Source of the DNA: UBA2882 sp964619485
GTDB lineage: Bacteria > Bacillota > Clostridia > Lachnospirales > Lachnospiraceae
Length of the DNA stretch: 64,000 nt
NCBI GenBank assembly: GCA_964619485.1
Contig: CAZUCI010000002.1
Coordinates: 28,433-92,432, forward strand
Direction: 5' to 3'
The notes beneath the pieces were generated by a model. It made no database searches and was not told the origin of the DNA. It saw only the letters and a program-made list of their open reading frames with translations. The stretch's first letter is position 1. Every line of letters starts with the position of its first letter. This document shows, piece after piece, positions 29,018 to 38,100 of this stretch. Made by a program: the position numbers and the translations under genes.

Positions 29018-30175
29018 ATGAGGAAGAACAGGATTCTCTACTGTGTACTGCTTCTTTTTTGTCTTATTTTTCTGGTTGCATCCAACCACAGAAGTGTTTT
29101 ACTTTTGTGTCTGCTGCTGCTCTTTTTTGCTCTGTTTTCATTCACCCTGCTGTTTTTGGGCAGAAACGAGATAACCTCCGTTTCCCTGGAGCGCAAAGTG
29201 GGAAAAGAAAATGATAATAAGGGAAGTGAGCTGTATCTTCATGTGGTTCGTAAGCATAAATTCCCAATTGGAAAAATCAGAATCAGACTGTTCTATGAGA
29301 ACCGTTTGTACGGGGAAAGGAATCAGTGGATTTTATGTCTGAATCCCCAGCCGGAAAGAGATATGTGGTATTCTTTGCCATGGAATGAGAGAGATTGTGG
29401 ATATTATGTCATTTCATTTGAAAGAATACTTCTCTATGATTTAATGGGGCTGATGGGAATTACCCGAAAATGCAGCGGAGAAATTCAATATCCCCGATAT
29501 CCTTCTTTTTATCAGTTTTTGCTGCATGCCACCAAAAATCAGAAAAATCTGTATGATGGGGAATTTTACGATCCAAATAAGAGAGGTCACGATCCCTCAG
29601 AGGTCTTTGATTTGCGGGATTACCAGGAGGGAGATGCCATCAACAGTATTCACTGGAAGCTGTCAGGAAAGCTGGAACGACTGATCGTGAGAGAAAGTGG
29701 AAATCCCATCACCAATGAGACGGTAATTTTATGTGATCCAGGATTTGAAAGCTTTCGCGATAATCATAAGCTGGTTGATGGAATTCTGTGTCTTTTCCTG
29801 TCTGTCAGCAAGGCACTGCTGGATCAGGGAATGAAGCACAAGGTATATTTTCCACAGAAAACGTCTTTTTTGGAGCGGGAAATTTCCACAGATGGACAAT
29901 TGATGGATGCACTCCTTCTGTTTCTTCAGATTCCAATTACCGATGGAAAAGAATTGTTTACACAGTGGAGGCTTCAGGGTGGAACAGCGAGAACCATTTT
30001 GATTACCGGTGCACTCAGGGAGTTGGAATATCAGGAGCTGGCAGAAAAAACAGCACTGACAGTTATTCTTTTATCCGAGCATAGTCTTGAGCAGATTGAG
30101 GAGAGAAGTAATTACAAAATTGTGGCCCTTCCACTGGATGAGATTGGGCAGAAGGTAAAACAGATTGATTTTTAA
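29018..30175 (+). CDS. DUF58 domain protein
   Basis: 385 residues. Two N-terminal membrane helices (about 6-45), then a soluble region and the DUF58 signature FDLRDYQEGDAINSIHWKLSGKLERL near residue 200, with the vWA-like beta strand ETVILCDPG. DUF58 proteins usually sit with MoxR ATPases and transglutaminase-like membrane proteins, and are taken to act in protein folding or envelope assembly. Spacing to the MoxR gene is 3 bases and the transglutaminase gene follows 15 bases later. Confidence 0.92.
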   Translation: MRKNRILYCVLLLFCLIFLVASNHRSVLLLCLLLLFFALFSFTLLFLGRNEITSVSLERKVGKENDNKGSELYLHVVRKHKFPIGKIRIRLFYENRLYGERNQWILCLNPQPERDMWYSLPWNERDCGYYVISFERILLYDLMGLMGITRKCSGEIQYPRYPSFYQFLLHATKNQKNLYDGEFYDPNKRGHDPSEVFDLRDYQEGDAINSIHWKLSGKLERLIVRESGNPITNETVILCDPGFESFRDNHKLVDGILCLFLSVSKALLDQGMKHKVYFPQKTSFLEREISTDGQLMDALLLFLQIPITDGKELFTQWRLQGGTARTILITGALRELEYQELAEKTALTVILLSEHSLEQIEERSNYKIVALPLDEIGQKVKQIDF

Positions 30176-30190
30176 AGGGACAGGCAGGAC

Positions 30191-32503
30191 ATGAACAAAG
30201 AAGTAACGATATATGGAAAAAACAGCATAGTGCAGAGTGAGAGATGGCAGTTTTTGCATGAGGTCATGGTTGCCGTTTTCTTTTTGTCGTCTTTTTTATG
30301 CGTGTTATCCTGCTTTATGGAGCCCCTCTGGGTGAAGCTTGTGCTGGTTTTTACAGCTTTTTTTCCTATTTTGATTTTGTGCTTTCCGATTTCTTCCAGG
30401 CAAAGTACATGGGTCAGAAATATTTGTACAATTCTGACAGTCGTGTCTGTTTTGGCCGGTCCGACCAGATGGATTCATGGATTTTTGTCCTTTGCCAATC
30501 TGCTCATAGAGATGTGGAATCATCATTTTCATACCTTTATTTCAGGCTATAGGGTTGAAGCTGTCAGCCAGGCAGCGATGCTTCAGTTCTACGGATCGCT
30601 TGTCCTTTTGGCACTGTTTTTTTCTATCCTGTGCGTGAGAATGCACTGCAGTTTTGTACTGATTATGGCAGGGTGCACACTGCTTCTGGCCGCCAGCTAT
30701 TTTCAGCTTGATATTCCCCTGTGGATTTATGTGGCCATGGGTGTTGGAGTGTGGCTGTTTTTTGCAGCTGAAAGTATGGTGGATCAGGGCTATCGCATTT
30801 TGCTGAGTGTTGTGGGCGTTACTTTGGCTGTGGGTGTCCTGTTTGTGACAGTATCGTCAGGATTTACAGGGAGCACAGCAATTGCCAATGTTAAAGATAC
30901 TTTTCTTCAGGGAATTGATTACCTGCGTTTTGGAAGGGATTCTCTTCCCCAGGGAGATTTGACAAAGGCTGCTTTTTTGAAGGGCGATGGGGAGGAAACG
31001 CTCTGCATCAGAGGAGAAGTATCTGTTCCCCTGCATCTGCGGGGATTTGTGGGAGGTACCTATACGGGAAGCGGGTTTGAGAGAACGGATTTGTCGGCCT
31101 ACAGTGGTGATATGAATGGTCTGATGGAGTGGCTTACAGAAAACAACTTTCAGCAGCCCTATCAGATGGCTCATTTTTGCTTTCTGACCAACACATCCGA
31201 AGCTGGAAGGAAGCTCTCTGTTATCAACAGAGGCGCTTACAGAAAATATCTTTACCTGCCCTATGAGACCATTTCGCTGGAGCGTGGAGATGGAGGGGTG
31301 AAAAACGACTGGCAGGTGGCTTCAAAAGGAATTTTTGGTGCAGGGCGCTATGAATTTACCATGGAGGATTCCAATTCCAGTGAGGACTTTGTGATGGGAA
31401 GCATTGATTCCACAAAGGAGGGAGCAGATCAGTTTGAAGCGGCGGAGAATGAGTACCGCAATTTTGTTTACAATACCTATCTTACAGTGGATGACCACGT
31501 AAGGGATGTTGTGGAGGAACAGCTCTTTTCCGGCTTGAAGCTGGAAAATGAAAGGTCTGTGGAGGATGTAACCGGAAAAATCCGTCTTGCATTGCTGCAG
31601 TATAATCAGTTCGCAGAAAAACCGGATGTATATTCCGGCGAGAAGGACTTTATTGACTGGTTTTTAGAGAATGACCATAAGTGCAACTCTGCCTATTATG
31701 CAGCGACAGCCGTTCTGGCCTACCGTTGTGCCGGGATTCCGGCCCGCTATGTGGAGGGCTATTATCTTTCAGAGGCACAGATAAGCAATGCCTCCAGCCA
31801 AAACGAGAGTGAGGTCTCTTTGACAGGTGAGGATACAAGAGCCTGGGTGGAAACCTATATCGGCGGCGTTGGCTGGCTTCCGGTGGAGGTTACTCTCGGC
31901 TATTATCAGGCCGGCTTTTCCATGCTGGAAATGGCAGTTGCACCGGAGGATACCATTGAGGTAGTACAGGGACAGGATGATTCTGTGGCAGGAAAGACAA
32001 CCGATTCCGTAATGCCCGGGGACGGTGGTGGAGAGGGTAAGGAACCACCGCTGCCAACTGTACTGCATTTTCTTGGGTGGATGCTCCTCACAGGGGTGTG
32101 TATACTTGGACTGGCATTTCTTGTCCGCATGCAGGCATATGTCAGAAGTGCGGCTTTTTATGCGGCAGTGCAAAAAAGCAGAGCAGACCGGCACTGCCGG
32201 ATGGTATATGACAAGGTGTGCAGAATCTTTTTGCTGGCAGGTGTAACAGGGGATTTGCGATTTCCCAGAAAGTGCGTGAATGAGGTGACGACGGTGCTGC
32301 CGGGTATTACGGCAGACGAGATAAATCGTTTTATTTCTATTGTTGAAAAGGGAATTTTTAAGGGAAGCCTGTATTCTGCAGAGCTGGTGACCATTGACCG
32401 TTTTATGGATCTGTGTCTGCAGCAGCTTATAGAGAAGGGTAGAGTTCTGACAAAGGTCAAAACATATTATGTATATGCACTGCATAGAAAAAGGGAAGGC
32501 TGA
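30191..32503 (+). CDS. Membrane transglutaminase-like protein, catalytic residues altered
   Basis: 770 residues. Residues 20-230 hold about six membrane helices; residues 240-480 are extracellular with no known motif; residues 480-570 are the transglutaminase core (YYAATAVLAYRCAGIPARYVEGYY), with Cys498 in KCNSAYYA; a final membrane helix is near 640. In the family the His of HAWVE is catalytic, but here the position reads DTRAWVE (Arg550), and the Asp after it is Glu566 (PVEVT; seen in some relatives). So it may be a non-catalytic or peptide-binding relative. Last gene of the MoxR-DUF58 set. Confidence 0.8.
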   Translation: MNKEVTIYGKNSIVQSERWQFLHEVMVAVFFLSSFLCVLSCFMEPLWVKLVLVFTAFFPILILCFPISSRQSTWVRNICTILTVVSVLAGPTRWIHGFLSFANLLIEMWNHHFHTFISGYRVEAVSQAAMLQFYGSLVLLALFFSILCVRMHCSFVLIMAGCTLLLAASYFQLDIPLWIYVAMGVGVWLFFAAESMVDQGYRILLSVVGVTLAVGVLFVTVSSGFTGSTAIANVKDTFLQGIDYLRFGRDSLPQGDLTKAAFLKGDGEETLCIRGEVSVPLHLRGFVGGTYTGSGFERTDLSAYSGDMNGLMEWLTENNFQQPYQMAHFCFLTNTSEAGRKLSVINRGAYRKYLYLPYETISLERGDGGVKNDWQVASKGIFGAGRYEFTMEDSNSSEDFVMGSIDSTKEGADQFEAAENEYRNFVYNTYLTVDDHVRDVVEEQLFSGLKLENERSVEDVTGKIRLALLQYNQFAEKPDVYSGEKDFIDWFLENDHKCNSAYYAATAVLAYRCAGIPARYVEGYYLSEAQISNASSQNESEVSLTGEDTRAWVETYIGGVGWLPVEVTLGYYQAGFSMLEMAVAPEDTIEVVQGQDDSVAGKTTDSVMPGDGGGEGKEPPLPTVLHFLGWMLLTGVCILGLAFLVRMQAYVRSAAFYAAVQKSRADRHCRMVYDKVCRIFLLAGVTGDLRFPRKCVNEVTTVLPGITADEINRFISIVEKGIFKGSLYSAELVTIDRFMDLCLQQLIEKGRVLTKVKTYYVYALHRKREG

Positions 32504-33031
32504 TCACTCAACCTTCCCCATTTTATTAAAAGGAAAATAGCGGAATACGGCCTTCCCAAGGATATTATCCATTGGAACAAAGGTCTTTTCCCAATATCTG
32601 GAATCATAGGAATTGTTACGATTATCACCCATGACAAAATAGCTGTTGTTGGGCACCTCATAGGGACCAAAATTTCCAAGAGGGGTTTCTCTGGTGAAGG
32701 AGTCATCCAGAGGAGTGTCAGAATTGTTAATGTATACCTTGCCGTCAATCACTGTGACTGTTTCACCCGGCAGCCCGATGATTCGCTTGATATAAAGCTG
32801 GGATTCGTCATCAGGAAGACGGAAAATGATGATGTCAAAACGCTGGGGAATTTTACTTTTATATGCAAAACGGTTTCCGATGACACGGTCACCAATCATA
32901 ATGGTGTCCTGCATGGATTCAGATGGGATGCGGGCATTGACAATCAACACAGAGTCAATGAACCAGACAAGGCAGAGTACAACCACAAAAATGACAACAT
33001 ATTCTAAAGCTTCTCTTAATTTACTATTCAA
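32504..33031 (-). CDS. lepB: Signal peptidase I
   Basis: 175 residues. One membrane anchor at about 11-31, then box B RIPSESM with catalytic Ser39, box D YIKRIIGLPGE with catalytic Lys82, and box E GDNRNNSYDSR. This single-helix Gram-positive type cleaves signal peptides of secreted proteins. It ends with its stop adjoining the transglutaminase stop (TGATCA), so the two genes are exactly back to back with no terminator between. The giant inverted repeat lies just upstream. Confidence 0.96.
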   Translation of the reverse strand: MNSKLREALEYVVIFVVVLCLVWFIDSVLIVNARIPSESMQDTIMIGDRVIGNRFAYKSKIPQRFDIIIFRLPDDESQLYIKRIIGLPGETVTVIDGKVYINNSDTPLDDSFTRETPLGNFGPYEVPNNSYFVMGDNRNNSYDSRYWEKTFVPMDNILGKAVFRYFPFNKMGKVE

Positions 33032-33079
33032 ACCGTTTACACACTTCTTTCTCTTTTCAGTGATTTATGTTATCCTCAT

Positions 33080-33376
33080 GATGTGAGTGTCTGGGAATCT
33101 GGTGATGCAGGTTTGGGCGGGGCAGGTTGTTTTTTATGACTTTAAAAGGGATTAGATATTCTTGAAATTCCCTTATAAAGTCAGCAATTCACAGACACGA
33201 TGTCTGTGAAAGACCCATCGGAGCCACGGATGGCGACTGTGGGTCGTTTGCGTAAACATACAATACTCTAAACGGGAATTCTTAGAATATCTTACTCCCT
33301 TTTATCGGAATAAAAAAAACAACCTGCCCCGCCCAAACCTGTCAGGCATCACTAAATTCCCAGGCGCACACATCGT
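33080..33376. repeat. Giant inverted repeat (~95 bp arms) with three hairpins in its loop
   Basis: The left arm 33080-33172 and right arm 33273-33376 are reverse complements, with a perfect 22 bp core (CAGGTTTGGGCGGGGCAGGTTG) and matching flanks including ATGTGAGTGTCTGGGAA/TTCCCAGGCGCACACAT. The roughly 100-base loop holds TTCACAGACA-CGA-TGTCTGTGAA (perfect 10 bp), GACCCA...TGGGTC with an inner CCATC/GATGG, and GTTTGCGTAAAC. It has no ORF. Candidate non-autonomous mobile element (MITE-like) or structured RNA. Confidence 0.9.
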
Positions 33377-33414
33377 CTTTATTATACAGTTACAAAATTT
33401 AGGAGTAAAGAGAA

Positions 33415-34908
33415 ATGTACGATTATGTATTATTTGATTTAGATGGAACCCTTTCTGACCCCAAGGAGGGAATCTGCAAGTCGGTGCAGTATGCTCTGCA
33501 TGATCAGGGGATTGAAGAGCCGGATATAGATAAACTGGAGCCCTTTATCGGGCCGCCCCTGGGAGCCAGCTTTGCCCAGTTTTACGGGATGGATGAGCAG
33601 CAGTGCCAAAAGGCAATCAAGAAGTTTCGTGAGCGCTTTGAAACCATTGGAATCTACGAGAATGTTTTGTATCCGGGGATGGACAGACTGCTGGCAGATT
33701 TATGTGCACGGGGATGTAAACTGGCAGTTGCTTCCAGTAAACCGAGAGAATTTGTGGAGATTGTGTTGGAACACTTTAACATCCGCTCCTATTTTTCTGT
33801 GGTCATGGGCTCTGAGAAGGATGGCAGGAGAGTGGAAAAGGAGGAAGTCATGGAGGAGACACTGCGTCTTTTGTTTCCGGACACCTTTCCGGATTTTCCA
33901 AGGGAGAAGGTTGCCATGGTGGGCGATAGAAGGTTCGATATGGAGGGAGCAAAGCGGTTTGGAGTAACGGCAATTGGAGTCGCCTTTGGCTATGCTCCTG
34001 TGGGAGAGCTGGAGAGCGCAGGTGCTGACAGAATCGTGGAGGATATGGACGGATTGTGGGAGGCTGTCATCCAGGAAAACCGTATCCGCAGAGCTCCGAA
34101 GCTGCGTCCGTTGAAAAAGATTCTGGATATTGTTTCTCCACTTGTATATTACTATCTCCTGACCACAATCATTTGTCTGGCTGGTCAGCTGGTCATTCAG
34201 ACGCTTGTTCATGGACCACTGTCCTCCTATGGAGCATGGGTGTCGGCACATTCCTCGCAGCTGGCAGTTTATCTCAATGGAATTGCAAATATTGTGGCCG
34301 GTGGATTTTGTCTGTGGTTATATGGAAAAGAGGCAGAAAAACCGGTTTCTGATATGATTACAAGAAAGAGAATGCTGAAATTCGGACATGAAATACCTTG
34401 TCTCATTGTGCTTACAATATCCATCTCACTTTTTTTGAATCTGCTCTTTTCCTATCTGCAGATTATGGGCCGTTCAGAAGCTTATGGACAGGTCAGCAGT
34501 ATCCAGTATTCTGTGTCCCTGGAGGTTGGGCTGTTCTTTTATGGAATTGTGGCTCCTCTGGCGGAGGAAGCGGTTTTCCGTGGCCTGATATTTGGCAGAA
34601 TCCGTCATTATTTTGGTGCAATGCCGGCGGTTCTGATTTCAGCACTGATTTTTGGCGCTTATCATGGTAATATCGTGCAGTTTCTCTATGCCTTTTTAAT
34701 GGGACTGCTTCTGGCAGCGGTATACGAGAAGTATCATACCCTTTATGCTCCTGTTTTGGTGCATGCCCTGGCGAATCTGGCAGTTTATACGGTAAGCCGC
34801 GTGGCTGCAATCAACAGGCTTCTCTCTGTTCCTGTATTTCTGGTGCTTTTTGTTTTGGCAGCAGCTTCCGGGATGCTGCTGTTTAAGCCGGGGAAAACTT
34901 CAAAATAA
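33415..34908 (+). CDS. HAD phosphatase domain fused to CPBP intramembrane protease domain
   Basis: 497 residues. Residues 1-220 are a HAD-like phosphatase (VLFDLDGTLS with Asp8/Asp10, ASSKPREF, MVGDRRFDMEGAKRFG) resembling phosphoglycolate phosphatases. Residues 240-497 are a polytopic domain with the CPBP (CAAX protease/bacteriocin-processing) signature: APLAEEAVFRG (Glu384-Glu385, Arg389), then GAYHGN (His417) and LVHALANL. Both active sites look intact. Joining a cytosolic phosphatase to an intramembrane protease in one chain is unusual. AGGAG lies before ATG 33415. Confidence 0.88.
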   Translation: MYDYVLFDLDGTLSDPKEGICKSVQYALHDQGIEEPDIDKLEPFIGPPLGASFAQFYGMDEQQCQKAIKKFRERFETIGIYENVLYPGMDRLLADLCARGCKLAVASSKPREFVEIVLEHFNIRSYFSVVMGSEKDGRRVEKEEVMEETLRLLFPDTFPDFPREKVAMVGDRRFDMEGAKRFGVTAIGVAFGYAPVGELESAGADRIVEDMDGLWEAVIQENRIRRAPKLRPLKKILDIVSPLVYYYLLTTIICLAGQLVIQTLVHGPLSSYGAWVSAHSSQLAVYLNGIANIVAGGFCLWLYGKEAEKPVSDMITRKRMLKFGHEIPCLIVLTISISLFLNLLFSYLQIMGRSEAYGQVSSIQYSVSLEVGLFFYGIVAPLAEEAVFRGLIFGRIRHYFGAMPAVLISALIFGAYHGNIVQFLYAFLMGLLLAAVYEKYHTLYAPVLVHALANLAVYTVSRVAAINRLLSVPVFLVLFVLAAASGMLLFKPGKTSK

Positions 34909-34994
34909 ATTTTTTTAGACTAAAGTTGTATGAAACGATATTAAATAAAGAATAACAGACTGCAAATGTCAGAAAATATGTAAAAAATATTGAT

Positions 34995-35015
34995 ATTGTC
35001 AAATTATCAGACAAT
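34995..35015. promoter_or_regulatory. Palindromic site upstream of gltB
   Basis: ATTGTC, nine AT-rich bases, GACAAT: perfect 6-base arms (21 bp in total, one further A/T pair outside), 16 bases before the -35 of the gltB promoter. A likely operator for a nitrogen or glutamate regulator; regulator unknown. Confidence 0.5.
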
Positions 35016-35031
35016 TTATAAAAATTTCCTG

Positions 35032-35060
35032 TTTACAATCAAAAAAAATAGGTGTATAGT
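35032..35060 (+). promoter_or_regulatory. Promoter of gltBD
   Basis: TTTACA and TATAGT with a 17-base spacer, about 48 bases before the gltB ribosome site. Sequence-based call. Confidence 0.65.
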
Positions 35061-35114
35061 TTCAAACATAAAAAAGCAAACACAAATGGATGCCACTTTG
35101 AAAGGAGATATAAC

Positions 35115-38100
35115 ATGTTTGACGCGAAGTTAGACATGCCAAGGCCTTCTCTTTACCGGGAAGAATTTGAGCATGACAACTGCGGCATCGGTGCTTGTGT
35201 CAATATTAATGGACAAAAGAGCCACGCGACAGTTGAGAACGCACTGAAGATTGTAGAAAATTTAGAACATAGAGCAGGCAAAGATGCCGAAGGTATGACT
35301 GGTGATGGAGTTGGAATCTTAACACAGATTTCCCACAACTTTTTCACAAAAGTCTCTCATACCCTCGGCATCTTTTTAGGTTCAGAGAGAGAATATGGTG
35401 TGGGAATGTTTTTCTTTCCACAGGATGAGCTCCAGAGAAACCAGGCTAAAAAGATGTTCGAAATCATTGTTGAGAAGGAGGGACTGACCTTCCTTGGATG
35501 GAGAGAGGTGCCAACGGTCCCTTCCGTATTGGGACATAAGGCAGTGGAATGTATGCCATGTATTATGCAGGCTTTCATTAAGAAGCCTGAAAATGTGGAG
35601 AAGGGACTTGATTTTGACCGTATGCTCTACATTGTGAGACGTGTTTTTGAGCAGTCCACAGATGTGACCTATGTGGTTTCCTTAAGCAGCCGCACCATTG
35701 TCTACAAAGGAATGTTTCTGGTTGGACAGCTGCGTACCTTCTTCTGCGATTTGCAGGATAAGGACTATGATTCCGCCATTGCCATTGTCCATTCCCGTTT
35801 TTCCACCAACACCAATCCGAGCTGGGAGAGAGCGCATCCAAACCGTTTTATCGTACACAATGGTGAAATTAACACAATTCGTGGTAATGCAGATAAAATG
35901 CTTGCAAGAGAAGAAAATATGGAATCCGTGCATTTAAAGGGACAGCTTCATAAGGTTCTCCCGGTCATCAATGCATCCGGTTCCGATTCTGCAATGCTTG
36001 ATAATACGCTGGAATTTCTGGTTATGAGTGGCATGCCCCTGCCTCTGGCTGTCATGATTGCCATTCCGGAGCCCTGGGCAAATAATAAAATCATGAGTCA
36101 GGATAAAAAGGACTTTTACCAGTATTATGCAACCATGATGGAGCCCTGGGATGGACCGGCGTCCATTCTTTTCTCCGATGGAGATATTATGGGTGCGGTG
36201 CTTGACAGAAATGGTCTTCGCCCATCCCGCTACTATATTACAGAGGATGGTCAGGTTATTTTGTCCTCAGAGGTTGGGGTACTTCCTATCGATCCAACCA
36301 AAATTGTAAAAAAAGAAAGACTTCGTCCTGGAAAAATGCTTCTGATTGACACGGTTGCCGGAAAGGTTATTGATGATGAGACTCTGAAGCAGTCCTATGC
36401 CAGCAAGCAGCCCTATGGAGAATGGCTGGACTCCAATCTGGTGGAGCTTCATGATTTGAAAATTCCCAATGTGCGGGTTCCTGAGTTTACCTACGAAGAG
36501 AGACAGCGCATGCAGAAGGCCTTCGGATATACCTATGATGAACTGAAGCAGACCATTCTTCCAATGGCAAAAAACGGTTCTGAAGCTATTGCAGCCATGG
36601 GTGTTGACACGCCGCTTCCTGTTCTGAGTAAGGCAAAGCATCCACTTTTCAATTACTTTAAGCAGCTGTTTGCACAGGTAACCAATCCGCCGATTGATGC
36701 CATTCGTGAAGAGGTTGTGACATCAACGTCAGTTTACGTGGGGACAGATGGAAACCTGTTGGAGGAATCACCAAAGAACTGTAACGTTTTAAAGGTTCGT
36801 AACCCGATTCTGACCAACACGGATATTTTGAAAATAAAGAACATGAAGGCTGAGGGCTTCAAGGTGGAGGTTGTTCCAATCACCTATTACAAGAATACCA
36901 GCCTGGAAAAAGCAATTGACAGATTGTTTGTGGAAGTGGACAGAATGTTCCGCGAGGGTGTCAATATCCTGATTCTCTCCGACAGAGGAGTGGATGAAAA
37001 CCATGTTGCCATTCCTTCTCTGCTTGCTGTTTCTGCATTGCAGCAGCATCTGGTATCTACCAAGAAACGTACCTCTGTAGCCATTATTCTGGAATCTGCG
37101 GAGCCGAGAGAGGTGCATCATTTTGCCACAATTCTGGGCTATGGTGCCTGTGCAATCAACCCTTATCTTGCCCAGGAATCCATCAAGGAGCTCATTGACA
37201 GTCATATGCTGGACAAGGATTATTACGCAGCTGTAGATGACTATAATGATGCAATTTTACAGGGCATTGTAAAAATAGCATCCAAAATGGGAATTTCCAC
37301 AATTCAGTCCTACCAGGGCTCAAAGATTTTTGAGGCTATCGGTATTGATTATGATGTGGTAAATAAATATTTTAACGGAACGGTCTGCCGTGTGGGCGGA
37401 ATTACGCTGAAGGATATTGAGAAACAGGTGGATGAGCTTCATTCCACAGCTTTTGATCCCTTGGGACTGGCCACAGACCTGACCCTGGACAGCCCGGGAC
37501 ATCACAAAATGAGAAGTGGTGGAGATGAGCATCTTTACAATCCGGAAACCATTCATCTTTTACAGGAATCGACCCGCCGCGGTGATTATGATTTATTTAA
37601 AAAATATACCGCCTGTGTCAATGATGAGACAAGCATCAAGACCCTTCGCGGGCTGATGGATTTCAATTATCCCAAGAAGGGGATACCACTGGAAGAAGTG
37701 GAGAGTGTGGAATCCATTGTCAAAAGATTTAAAACAGGAGCCATGTCCTACGGCTCTATTTCCAAGGAAGCCCACGAATGTCTGGCAATTGCCATGAACA
37801 ATCTGGGTGGAAAATCAAATACCGGTGAAGGTGGAGAGGATCTGGAGAGATTGTCCATCGGACCGGACGGACTGAATAAATGCTCTGCAATCAAGCAGGT
37901 TGCTTCCGGCAGATTCGGAGTTACCAGCAAATATCTGACCAGTGCCAAGGAGATTCAGATCAAAATGGCACAGGGGGCAAAACCGGGTGAGGGCGGACAT
38001 CTTCCGGCTGGAAAGGTTTATCCGTGGATTGCAAAAACCCGTCATTCAACTCCTGGAGTCGGTCTGATTTCACCGCCACCTCATCACGACATTTATTCTA

